DNA from: SABI01 sp964453215
Lineage (GTDB): Bacteria > Spirochaetota > Spirochaetia > Sphaerochaetales > Sphaerochaetaceae
Length of the DNA stretch: 49,568 bases
NCBI GenBank assembly: GCA_964453215.1
Contig: CAYVRR010000010.1
Location: 1 to 49,568, forward strand
Direction: 5' to 3'
In this document: in pieces, positions 25,727 through 33,049 of the stretch
How the letters are laid out: every line of letters starts with the position of its first letter
How positions within the stretch are numbered: the stretch's first letter is position 1
Translations under genes and position numbers: made by a program
Notes under the pieces: generated by a model
What the model was told of the DNA's origin: nothing
Database searches by the model: none
The model's input: the letters and a program-made list of their open reading frames with translations, nothing else

Positions 25727-28700
25727 TTAATTAGTCGAGTTGCGTTTATTAATCAACTCTTCATCACGTTCGGTTAATGGTACTTGTCTATCTTTTGAGT
25801 CATATACACTCATATCAAGAGCCAATCCACGAACTTCTTGTACTAACACATTAAAGGCTTCTGGCATACCAGCATTTGTAGCTGGTTCACCCTTTACGAT
25901 GCTTTCATAAATTTTTACTCGTCCATTCATATCGTCCGATTTAATAGTAAGTAACTCTTGTAATGTATTAGCTGCACCATACGCTTCAAGTGCCCAAACT
26001 TCCATCTCTCCAAGTCGCTGTCCACCAAACTGAGCTTTACCGCCAAGAGGTTGTTGAGTGACAAGGGAGTAAGGGCCTGTTGATCTAGCGTGCATTTTAT
26101 CATCAACAAGGTGGTGGAGTTTTAAATAATAAATATATCCACAAAAAACATCATTAACAAAAGGAACACCGGTTCTGCCATCATATAGTGTTGTTTTACT
26201 ATGAATAGGTAGGTTCGCTTCTTTCATCTTTTGCTCAATCATTTCAACACTTGCTGATTGGAATACAGGGGAAGAGTAGCGTTCGTTCAAGACATCAGCT
26301 GCCCACCCAAGTTGTGTTTCCATTAACTGCCCAATATTCATTCGAGATGGAACACCCAAGGGGTTAAGACATACATCAAGTGGAGTACCATCTGCCATGT
26401 ATGGCATATCTTCTTCAGGTAATACACGAGCTACGACACCCTTGTTTCCATGTCGGCCAGCCATTTTATCACCTTGTCGAAGTTTTCTCTTTGTTGCAAT
26501 TAATACTTTTACCAACTCATCAACACCCGGGGGTAACTCATCCCCTTCAGATCGTTTGAGTCGTTGGATATCAATAACAGTCCCTTCTGTTCCATGGGGA
26601 ACTTTGAGAGATGTATCTCTTACTTCTTTTGCTTTTTCACCAAAGATAGAGTTAAGCAATTTAAATTCAGGAGTAGTATCAGATTCTGATTTAGGGGTTA
26701 CTTTACCAACAAGAATATTGCCAGGTCTCACCACTGAACCAACTGTTACAATCCCATCTTCATCAAGTTGCTCAAGGTTCTTTTCACTTGTGTTTGGAAT
26801 ATCTCGAGTTAACTTTTCAGGTCCCAACTTCGTTTCTCTAATATCTGTCGAGAATTCTTTAATGTGAACGGATGTATAAATATCTTCTTTTACTACTCGT
26901 TCACTGATTAGCACAGCATCTTCATAGTTATATCCATTCCAAGGAACAAAGCCACATAGGATATTTCTTCCTAAAGCAAGTTCTCCATTTTCTGTTGCAG
27001 GGCCATCGGCAATAACTTCACCTTGTTCTACTCTTTGGTTTTTAAAGACGATAGGCTTTTGATTGAAACAGGTATCTTGGTTTGTTCGTTCAAACTTTTG
27101 AACATTATATATATCAACATCCCCATCAATTTCAGGGTTATCTGGTGTAATCTCTATCCGTATTGAAGAGACGTATGAGACAACTCCAGCTCTTTTTGCT
27201 TTAAGAAGGACTCCAGAGTCATATGCAGTTTTTGCTTCCATTCCTGTTCCAACATAGGGAGCTTCAGGGAATAAAAGGGGCACTGCTTGACGTTGCATGT
27301 TTGAACCCATTAAGGCACGGTTTGCATCATCATGCTCTAAAAATGGAATTAAAGAGGCTGCAACACTAATTACCTGCATTGGAGAGACATCCATGTATCT
27401 CACATCCCCAGCGGGGCGAGTAGTGTAATCACCACTTCTTCTTACAGGGATATCTGTTTCTTGGAACGAGCCATCTTCATTAACAATGGCATTTCCTTGA
27501 GCAATGAAATATTTCTCTTCATCATTTGCATCGAGATATCTATAATTTTTAGAAACGATACCATCAACAACTCTTCTATAAGGACTCTCTAAGAATCCAT
27601 GTTTATTAACTCGTGTATAGTTAGCTAAAGAGACAATAAGACCAATGTTTGGACCTTCAGGAGTCTCAATAGGGCACATCCTCCCATAGTGGGTATAGTG
27701 TACATCACGAACTTCAAAACTTGCTCTATCACGAGAGAGTCCACCAGGTCCCAATGCATTTAATCTACGCTTGTGGGTAAGTTCTGCTAATGGGTTTACC
27801 TGATCCATAAACTGACTGAGCTGAGATGAACCAAAGAACTCTTTAATAGCAGCAACTATTGGTTTATTAGAGATCAAATCTTGAGGTTTAACCTGATTAG
27901 ATTCTAAATTCATCCTTTCGCGAGCTATTCTTTCCATCCGTGCAAAAGCAGCACTAAGTTGGTTTTGAAGCAACTCTCCAACCGATCTCACACGTCTATT
28001 TCCAAGGTGGTCAATGTCATCAACATTCTCTTCACCAATATAGACTTTAATAAGGAAGTCCATTGTATTTACAATATCTTGAGGAGTTAAGACTGTGAGG
28101 TCTGTTGATGCATCTTCATCATCTGCCTCTTCGTCAGTTCCAAATTTCTTATTAAATTTATAGCGACCAACACTTCCCAAGTCATATCGACGTTCTGAGA
28201 AGAACATCTCAGGGAGATCTTTTTCTGCTCTCTCTATAGCAATCATCTCACCAGGTTGTAATACAGCATAGATAGGAGAGAGTACATCTTCTTTTGTTGG
28301 TTCATCATTCCCTTCAAGGGTATATTTAGCATCTTCTACATCGAGACAGTTAATAATTATTCTAGAATGAAGTGACTGTTCATGTTGCTCATCAATAACT
28401 AAGATAGATTTAATTCCATCATGCACTAATGCTTCAATAAATGTTGGTGATAATTCATCCCCTGCTCTGAGTAATTTAGGAGCATTTTTGCCCCCTTTTG
28501 TTGAGAAAATATCACAATAGGCAATAGCACCAACTAATTCGTTGTTTCCACTTGCTTCTTCTACTAATTCAACACTTTTACTCTTATAGAAATGACTAAT
28601 TATTTTATTTCGAGAATCAAGTCCTATTGCACGTAAAAAGAGAGTCCCAAGAATCTTTTTCTTACGGTCAACTTTCGCATATATTAATTCTTTCTTCTTA

Positions 28701-29248
28701 TCTTCTATTTCAAACTCTAACCAAGAGCCTCTGTAAGGAATTATCCTTGAGGAGTAAACGCCTTTATCGTCAGAGAAGATTACACCAGGAGAGCGGTGAA
28801 TCTGGCTAACAACTACGCGCTCGGCACCATTTATAATAAAGGTACCACGTTCGGTCATTAATGGGATGTCTCCAAAATAAAGCTCTCTTCTTCTTAATTC
28901 ACCAGTTCCAGTGAACTCAAGATCAATAGTAGCCTTAATCTGCACTGAATACGTTCGCCCTTTGCGTTTACATTCTAACTCTGAGAATTTAATATTCTCA
29001 TAATCAATGGTATAGCCCCTGTAATAAAGACACATTTCTCCATTTTGGCTCTCAATGGGGAATGTTGACTGAAACACCTGTTCTAAGCCACTGTTGGGAT
29101 CTGCTTCAAGGTGTTCCCTCACTTTTGATAGTTGGAGAAACCGCTCATAAGAATCTAATTGTATTCCTACAAGATTTGGTAACTCACATACCGTCTCATA
29201 ATGGGCTCCAAGATATGTTCTATTAATTGAATTGCCTTTGGCAACCAT
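25727..29248 (-). CDS. rpoB: DNA-directed RNA polymerase subunit beta
   Basis: 1173 residues. The rifampicin region GSSQLSQFMDQVNPLAEL then THKRRLNALGPGGL is visible at about 473-504. Asn497 occupies the place of E. coli Ser531, as known for spirochaetes with natural rifampicin resistance; His492 (E. coli His526) and the Asp516-equivalent are unchanged. The catalytic-core motifs GRHGNKGVVA and GGKAQFGGQRLGEMEVWALE are present. Lies directly upstream of rpoC, 151 bp after rplL with several hairpins between. Confidence 0.98.
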   Translation of the reverse strand: MVAKGNSINRTYLGAHYETVCELPNLVGIQLDSYERFLQLSKVREHLEADPNSGLEQVFQSTFPIESQNGEMCLYYRGYTIDYENIKFSELECKRKGRTYSVQIKATIDLEFTGTGELRRRELYFGDIPLMTERGTFIINGAERVVVSQIHRSPGVIFSDDKGVYSSRIIPYRGSWLEFEIEDKKKELIYAKVDRKKKILGTLFLRAIGLDSRNKIISHFYKSKSVELVEEASGNNELVGAIAYCDIFSTKGGKNAPKLLRAGDELSPTFIEALVHDGIKSILVIDEQHEQSLHSRIIINCLDVEDAKYTLEGNDEPTKEDVLSPIYAVLQPGEMIAIERAEKDLPEMFFSERRYDLGSVGRYKFNKKFGTDEEADDEDASTDLTVLTPQDIVNTMDFLIKVYIGEENVDDIDHLGNRRVRSVGELLQNQLSAAFARMERIARERMNLESNQVKPQDLISNKPIVAAIKEFFGSSQLSQFMDQVNPLAELTHKRRLNALGPGGLSRDRASFEVRDVHYTHYGRMCPIETPEGPNIGLIVSLANYTRVNKHGFLESPYRRVVDGIVSKNYRYLDANDEEKYFIAQGNAIVNEDGSFQETDIPVRRSGDYTTRPAGDVRYMDVSPMQVISVAASLIPFLEHDDANRALMGSNMQRQAVPLLFPEAPYVGTGMEAKTAYDSGVLLKAKRAGVVSYVSSIRIEITPDNPEIDGDVDIYNVQKFERTNQDTCFNQKPIVFKNQRVEQGEVIADGPATENGELALGRNILCGFVPWNGYNYEDAVLISERVVKEDIYTSVHIKEFSTDIRETKLGPEKLTRDIPNTSEKNLEQLDEDGIVTVGSVVRPGNILVGKVTPKSESDTTPEFKLLNSIFGEKAKEVRDTSLKVPHGTEGTVIDIQRLKRSEGDELPPGVDELVKVLIATKRKLRQGDKMAGRHGNKGVVARVLPEEDMPYMADGTPLDVCLNPLGVPSRMNIGQLMETQLGWAADVLNERYSSPVFQSASVEMIEQKMKEANLPIHSKTTLYDGRTGVPFVNDVFCGYIYYLKLHHLVDDKMHARSTGPYSLVTQQPLGGKAQFGGQRLGEMEVWALEAYGAANTLQELLTIKSDDMNGRVKIYESIVKGEPATNAGMPEAFNVLVQEVRGLALDMSVYDSKDRQVPLTERDEELINKRNSTN

Positions 29249-29272
29249 TGTTACCCTCCAAAGGTCGATTAT

Positions 29273-29377
29273 TGCAAGAATCTCTTTAAAAAAGAATAAA
29301 AGATCTCTTGCATCGGATTAAGGACACGACTGGCCACCGGAGAAAATCCGGTGGCTAGCCCCTCAGGCTTACGCCTG
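29273..29377 (-). promoter_or_regulatory. Structured rplL-rpoB intergenic region
   Basis: Three stems in the minus-strand RNA, in order: CAGGC-GTAA-GCCTG (29364-29377), GCCACCGGA-TTTTC-TCCGGTGGC (29333-29355, GC-rich against an AT-rich background) and an imperfect 11-bp stem TGCAAGA.ATCT (29273-29312) ending just before the rpoB ribosome-binding site. None has a T-tract directly after it. In E. coli this interval holds an attenuator and an RNase III site that set the rpoB to rplL ratio; the same role is plausible here. Confidence 0.6.
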
Positions 29378-29399
29378 TAACACGTTAGAAAAAAACTGC

Positions 29400-29768
29400 T
29401 TATTTGACTTCAACAGTCCCGCCTGCAGCTTCTAGTTTCTCTTTAATAGTAGCAGCATCTTCTTTAGATACAGCTTCTTTTATTGTTCCACCAGCAGTTA
29501 CTAAATCTTTTGCCTCTTTGAGACCAAGACCAGTAAGCGCACGCACTTCTTTAATAACAGAAATTGTTTTTCCATCAGCAACACCTTTAAGAATGATGTC
29601 GAACTCTGTTTGTTCTTCAACTTCTTCAACTGCTGCAACTGCACCTGCTGCTGCAACTGGAGCTGCGGCTGTTACACCAAATTTCTCTTCCATAGCTGAA
29701 ATGAGATCTGAAATCTGCATGACAGTCATCCCTGCGATTGCTTCCAAAATTTCTTCTTGAGTAGCCAT
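29400..29768 (-). CDS. rplL: 50S ribosomal protein L7/L12
   Basis: 122 residues. N-terminal dimerisation domain (about 1-33), Ala/Val-rich flexible hinge (about 34-52), and the C-terminal factor-binding domain with GLGLKEAKDLV. Multiple copies form the stalk that recruits elongation-factor GTPases. Confidence 0.98.
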   Translation of the reverse strand: MATQEEILEAIAGMTVMQISDLISAMEEKFGVTAAAPVAAAGAVAAVEEVEEQTEFDIILKGVADGKTISVIKEVRALTGLGLKEAKDLVTAGGTIKEAVSKEDAATIKEKLEAAGGTVEVK

Positions 29769-29845
29769 ATTATCTTCTCCTTATCTTTTACGGTAATAGC
29801 ATGTCTACGTAAGCAGCGAAGACTAAAACCGTACTATGTAATTCT

Positions 29846-30352
29846 TTATTCTTGTTTGCCGTCGGCAACTGCTTGTAATGTTCTAGCGAGCTTAGAAAGT
29901 GGTGCTTTAATTGTTCCCATTAACATTGAAATGAGGCCACTTCTTGTTGGAAGTTTGCTGTAGTCAGCTATAGCTTCAGTATCAAATAGGGTTCCATTCA
30001 AATACGCCCCTTTTATTTGTAATGATGTGTTTTTAGCAACATCAAAAAGGATCTTTGAAACGAGAATAGAAGCATCTTCCCCTTTTGTAAGAGCCACTGC
30101 TGTAGGACCTGTAAAATGACTTTCAGTCCCTTTATGTCCCAAATCGTTTAGTGCAATTTTTGCAAAGCGGTTTTTTACAACACGAAACTCAGCTTCTTCT
30201 TTTCTCAGTTGATTACGTAAATCAGTAACTTGTTGAACGCTCATCCCACGATAATCAGCGAACATATATCCATCATATTGTGTAAATTCTGCTGTCATCT
30301 CTTTGACGGCGTCAACTTTATATTGTGCTTTACGAGCTTTATATTCTGCCAT
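29846..30352 (-). CDS. rplJ: 50S ribosomal protein L10
   Basis: 168 residues with YDGYMFADYRGMSVQQVTDLR and KNRFAKIAL, typical of the rRNA-binding domain; the C-terminal helix carries L7/L12 dimers. It lies only 10 bp after rplA, so there is no separate L10 leader as in E. coli; a 77-bp gap with no evident structure follows before rplL. Confidence 0.97.
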   Translation of the reverse strand: MAEYKARKAQYKVDAVKEMTAEFTQYDGYMFADYRGMSVQQVTDLRNQLRKEEAEFRVVKNRFAKIALNDLGHKGTESHFTGPTAVALTKGEDASILVSKILFDVAKNTSLQIKGAYLNGTLFDTEAIADYSKLPTRSGLISMLMGTIKAPLSKLARTLQAVADGKQE

Positions 30353-30362
30353 AATATTTCTC

Positions 30363-31040
30363 CTAATTCTCTTTCACAGAGACCATGACACCAGGGCCCA
30401 TGGTAGAACTGAGTGAAATACTCTTCAGGAAATCACCCTTTGCATCACTCGGTTTTTTTCTGACAACTTCATTAAGTACAACACGAGCGTTCTCTGCAAT
30501 TTTTTCAGCATCCATTGATACTTTACCAATTGCGAGGTGAACAACCCCAGTTTTATCAGATCTAAATTCAACTCGCCCTTTTTGCAACTCTTCTAGTGCA
30601 CCCTTGATATCAAAGGTAACTGTTTGAGTTTTTGGGTTAGGCATAAGACCTCTACGACCAAGGATAGGTCCAAGTCGACCAACATCTTTCATCATATCAG
30701 GTGTAGCAACAGCTACATCAAAGTCCATCCATCCACCTCTGATCTTCTCAACCAAATCTACATCACCTACATAGGCTGCACCAGCGTCAAGAGCTTCTTG
30801 TGCTTTTTCACCTTTAGCAAATACAAGCACTTTCTTTTGAGCTGAGAATTGGTTAGGGAGAACAACTGTATCACGTACAGATTGGCTCTTTTTAAGAGCT
30901 AAGTTTACACTCATTTCTACAGTTTCATCAAACTTTGCAAAAGCTACTTTTTTAACAAGCTCTGCTGCGGCAACGAAACTTAATAACTCTGTTTTATCTA
31001 CTTGCTTCACAGCTTCAAGATATTTTTTACCGTGTTTCAT
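30363..31040 (-). CDS. rplA: 50S ribosomal protein L1
   Basis: 225 residues. The L1 signature VATPDMMKDVGRLGPILGRRGLMPNPK is spread over about 110-137 (given here in part: GRLGPILGRRGLMPNPK). It forms the L1 stalk and in E. coli represses its own operon by binding the leader ahead of rplK. Its ATG overlaps the rplK stop by one base (TAATG). Confidence 0.98.
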   Translation of the reverse strand: MKHGKKYLEAVKQVDKTELLSFVAAAELVKKVAFAKFDETVEMSVNLALKKSQSVRDTVVLPNQFSAQKKVLVFAKGEKAQEALDAGAAYVGDVDLVEKIRGGWMDFDVAVATPDMMKDVGRLGPILGRRGLMPNPKTQTVTFDIKGALEELQKGRVEFRSDKTGVVHLAIGKVSMDAEKIAENARVVLNEVVRKKPSDAKGDFLKSISLSSTMGPGVMVSVKEN

Positions 31041-31474
31041 TATTTGGCCTCCACTTCGACGCCCATGCTTCTGGCAGTACCGGCAACTATTTTCTTGGCA
31101 GCTTCAATATCATTTGCATTGAGGTCTGGCATCTTAGTTTGAGCGATGTCAGTAAGTTGAGCTTGGGTCAGCTTTGCAACTTTTTGAGTATGGGGAACTC
31201 CAGAGCCACTTTTAAGTCCACATGCTCTTTTAATAAGAACAGCAGCAGGAGGAGTTTTAAGGATGAATGAAAACGTTCTATCTGCATAGACAGTAATCAC
31301 AACTGGAATAATGAGGCCAGCTTCAAAGTTCTTTGTTTTATCATTGAACTGCTGGACAAACTGAGGTGCACTTACACCGTGAGGACCTAAAGCTGGTCCA
31401 ATTGGTGGCGCAGGGGTAGCCTTTTGAGCTGGGCACTGCAATTTAATAATCGCAGAAACCTTCTTCTTTGCCAT
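31040..31474 (-). CDS. rplK: 50S ribosomal protein L11
   Basis: 144 residues starting MAKKKVSAIIKLQCPAQKA. The frame is open to 31558, but AAGGAG lies 7 nt before the ATG at 31474 and L11 normally begins here, so the 28-residue extension is rejected. PAPPIGPALGPHGV, the thiostrepton/factor-region motif, is intact. Stalk-base protein needed for RelA-type stringent activation in other bacteria. Confidence 0.97.
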   Translation of the reverse strand: MAKKKVSAIIKLQCPAQKATPAPPIGPALGPHGVSAPQFVQQFNDKTKNFEAGLIIPVVITVYADRTFSFILKTPPAAVLIKRACGLKSGSGVPHTQKVAKLTQAQLTDIAQTKMPDLNANDIEAAKKIVAGTARSMGVEVEAK

Positions 31475-31488
31475 AGTATTTCTCCTTA

Positions 31489-31577
31489 CACGCAAGAAAT
31501 AAGGATTTCTTCGTGTTGGTATTAACGCCTTCTCAACGAAAAGGCTCCCACCTAGCACCTAATAGTAGGTGACTAGG
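31489..31577 (-). promoter_or_regulatory. Hairpins in the nusG-rplK gap (L11-operon leader)
   Basis: In the 133-bp gap the minus-strand RNA can form CCTAG(T)CACCTA-CTAT-TAGGTGCTAGG (31551-31577, 11 bp with one bulge) and CACGAAGAAAT-CCTT-ATTTCTT(G)CGTG (31489-31515, 11 bp with one bulge), with a smaller GCCTT/AAGGC stem between. The last one sits directly before the rplK ribosome-binding site, where L1 feedback control acts in other bacteria. L1 recognition itself cannot be confirmed by eye. Confidence 0.55.
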
Positions 31578-31607
31578 AAGTATTATATACAGATATGTTG
31601 AGAGAAT

Positions 31608-32165
31608 TTATATCTTCTCGACCTGTAAAAAATCAACTTCAACTGGAGTAGATCTACCAAATATCCCAACAAGGACTCGTAGTTTTGTTTTTTCATTATT
31701 AACCTCTTCGATCACTCCAGTAAATGATTCGAAAGGCCCTTCAATAATTTTTACATGTTCGCCATTACTAAAGCTCTGCTTAGGACGCAATACTTTTTCA
31801 CTCTTTAGCTCACCAGTTTTCTGTAAAATCCCTTTTAGTTCAGCGCTTGATAAAGGAGTTGGCTTTCTCCCTTCTAAGGAACCAACAAATCCCGTAACGC
31901 CTTGAACTCTTTTTACCTGAGAACAATAGAGCTCCCATTGGTAATCGGGTAAATCCATCTGAACAAGGATATAAGAGGGAAGAATCTTACGTTTTACAGT
32001 CTTCTTCACCCCATCTTTTACTTCAATAACATCTTCAGTAGGAACTTTTACATCAAGAAAAACCTCAGCAAAGTTGAGGTCTGTTTCCATTAATTTACGA
32101 AGAGTTTTTTCTATCTTCATCTCATACCCTGAATAGGTATGTACTACGTACCAGCCTTTAGCCAT
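31608..32165 (-). CDS. nusG: Transcription termination/antitermination protein NusG
   Basis: 185 residues. N-terminal NGN domain (WYVVHTYSGYEMKIEKTL; LPSYILVQMDL) and C-terminal KOW domain (about 130-185, with GEHVKIIEGPFESFTG). It keeps RNA polymerase moving and links it to the ribosome or Rho. Starts 8 bp after the secE stop; standard secE-nusG pairing. Confidence 0.98.
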   Translation of the reverse strand: MAKGWYVVHTYSGYEMKIEKTLRKLMETDLNFAEVFLDVKVPTEDVIEVKDGVKKTVKRKILPSYILVQMDLPDYQWELYCSQVKRVQGVTGFVGSLEGRKPTPLSSAELKGILQKTGELKSEKVLRPKQSFSNGEHVKIIEGPFESFTGVIEEVNNEKTKLRVLVGIFGRSTPVEVDFLQVEKI

Positions 32166-32173
32166 GAACTCTC

Positions 32174-32356
32174 CTAGAATATCAGGTCGACACCTTGAAC
32201 AAGGAGGAAGTCTACTAAACCAAGGACTAATGCAAAGATTGCAGTTGAAACAATAACAACTTTTGTTGATTCCACAACTTCTTCACGTGAAGGCCATACT
32301 ACCTTTTTCAACTCAAGATGAGATTCCTTAAAATATCTAATTATTTTTTTCATCAT
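32174..32356 (-). CDS. secE: Protein translocase subunit SecE
   Basis: 60 residues, the short single-helix SecE type. Amphipathic segment with ELKKVVWPSREEVVEST, then one transmembrane helix at about 33-55. It clamps SecY. Located between tRNA-Trp and nusG as usual. Confidence 0.96.
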   Translation of the reverse strand: MMKKIIRYFKESHLELKKVVWPSREEVVESTKVVIVSTAIFALVLGLVDFLLVQGVDLIF

Positions 32357-32380
32357 ATTTCCCTTATTTCAAGAAGTCAA

Positions 32381-32453
32381 CAGGCCAGGTAGGACTCGAA
32401 CCTACAACATCTGGTTTTGGAGACCAGCGCTCTACCATTGGAGCTACTGACCT
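32381..32453 (-). tRNA. tRNA-Trp (anticodon CCA)
   Basis: 73 nt on the minus strand. Acceptor AGGTCAG pairs with CTGGCCT (one G-U), the D-arm contains AGCTCCAATGGTAGAGC, the anticodon stem CTGGT/ACCAG carries loop CTCCAAA (anticodon CCA), and the T-arm contains GGTTCGAGTCC. Discriminator base G. The 3' CCA is not encoded. Position ahead of secE is the classic arrangement. Confidence 0.96.
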
Positions 32454-32478
32454 GTTTACTTCTTGAATTAATTCGAGA

Positions 32479-32655
32479 CTATTTTATCTTCGCCTCTCGA
32501 TGAAGAGTGTGTTTTCTTTCAAAGGGACAAAACTTATTAAACTCAAGCTTTGACGGAGTATTCCGACGATTCTTTTCAGTAGTATAGTTTTTTTGCTTGC
32601 ACTCTGTGCATTGAAGGGCAATTTTCTCTACTGGCCCCTTTTTCTTGCTAGCCAT
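32479..32655 (-). CDS. rpmG: 50S ribosomal protein L33
   Basis: 58 residues starting MASKKKGPVEKIALQCTECK, with the L33 C-terminal motif KHTLHREAK. C16 and C19 form one CxxC pair; the second pair is reduced to C43 because the fourth position reads Glu46 (CPFE instead of CxxC), as also seen in some L33 paralogues. Zinc binding may be weak or lost. It lies between tRNA-Thr and tRNA-Trp, as in many bacteria. Confidence 0.96.
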   Translation of the reverse strand: MASKKKGPVEKIALQCTECKQKNYTTEKNRRNTPSKLEFNKFCPFERKHTLHREAKIK

Positions 32656-32722
32656 TATAAAACTCCTTATCGGTGCTACCGACGTATATCCAAAACAGAA
32701 TAATATCTTTATTCACTTCAAG

Positions 32723-32795
32723 AGCCCTCGATCGGATTTGAACCGATGACCCCCACCTTACCATGGTGGTGCTCTGCCAACTGAGCTACAAGGGC
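32723..32795 (-). tRNA. tRNA-Thr (anticodon GGT)
   Basis: 73 nt on the minus strand. Acceptor GCCCTTG pairs with CGAGGGC (one wobble), D-arm TAGCTCAGTTGGCAGAGC, anticodon stem CCACC/GGTGG with loop ATGGTAA (anticodon GGT), T-arm GGTTCAAATCC. Discriminator T; CCA is not encoded. First gene of the 27-kb minus-strand cluster. Confidence 0.95.
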
Positions 32796-32847
32796 AATTA
32801 CATAGGCACAGGGATTTCAAATCCCACTCATAAGCCGAGCAGAACTC

Positions 32848-32876
32848 AACGTAACAAATCAGATTCCTTTTGTCAA
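32848..32876 (-). promoter_or_regulatory. Candidate promoter of the tRNA-Thr/rpmG/secE cluster
   Basis: Minus strand TTGACA (32871-32876), 17-bp spacer, TACGTT (32848-32853). The -35 is consensus and the -10 weak, a combination often seen at stable-RNA promoters. The start would lie about 45 nt before tRNA-Thr. Confidence 0.5.
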
Positions 32877-32961
32877 TCACCTAGTAGCAAGCATTTTACG
32901 ATTTATTTCTTACAAAAGAACAAATCATCACCTATTAATCGCTTATCCATCACTTACAAGG

Positions 32962-32989
32962 TTGATTCAATGCATATCTACACTATATC
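32962..32989 (+). promoter_or_regulatory. Candidate promoter of the phosphorylase gene
   Basis: TTGATT (32962-32967), 16-bp spacer, TATATC (32984-32989). The surrounding sequence is very AT-rich, so the exact boxes are uncertain. Confidence 0.4.
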
Positions 32990-33013
32990 ATATATATACA
33001 AATGAAATAATTG

Positions 33014-33038
33014 TATTTTATCCAAAATGGATAAAATA
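33014..33038 (+). promoter_or_regulatory. Hairpin abutting the phosphorylase ribosome-binding site
   Basis: Perfect 10-bp inverted repeat TATTTTATCC / GGATAAAATA with loop AAAAT. Its last base is the first base of the AGGAGG ribosome-binding site (33038-33043), 6 nt before the ATG. It could be an operator in DNA or a translation-tuning stem in RNA. Confidence 0.55.
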
Positions 33039-33049
33039 GGAGGCTGTCT

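Noticed and set aside
26397..26867. 156-codon frame opposite rpoB
   Set aside because: Shadow of rpoB with Ser-rich content typical of antisense frames.
32811..32825. GGGATTTCAAATCCC near tRNA-Thr as part of another tRNA
   Set aside because: It resembles a T-arm by chance, but there is no acceptor, D-arm or anticodon arm around it.
32763..33005. 80-codon plus-strand frame before glgP
   Set aside because: It runs antisense through tRNA-Thr and the AT-rich promoter region and shows no protein-like composition.
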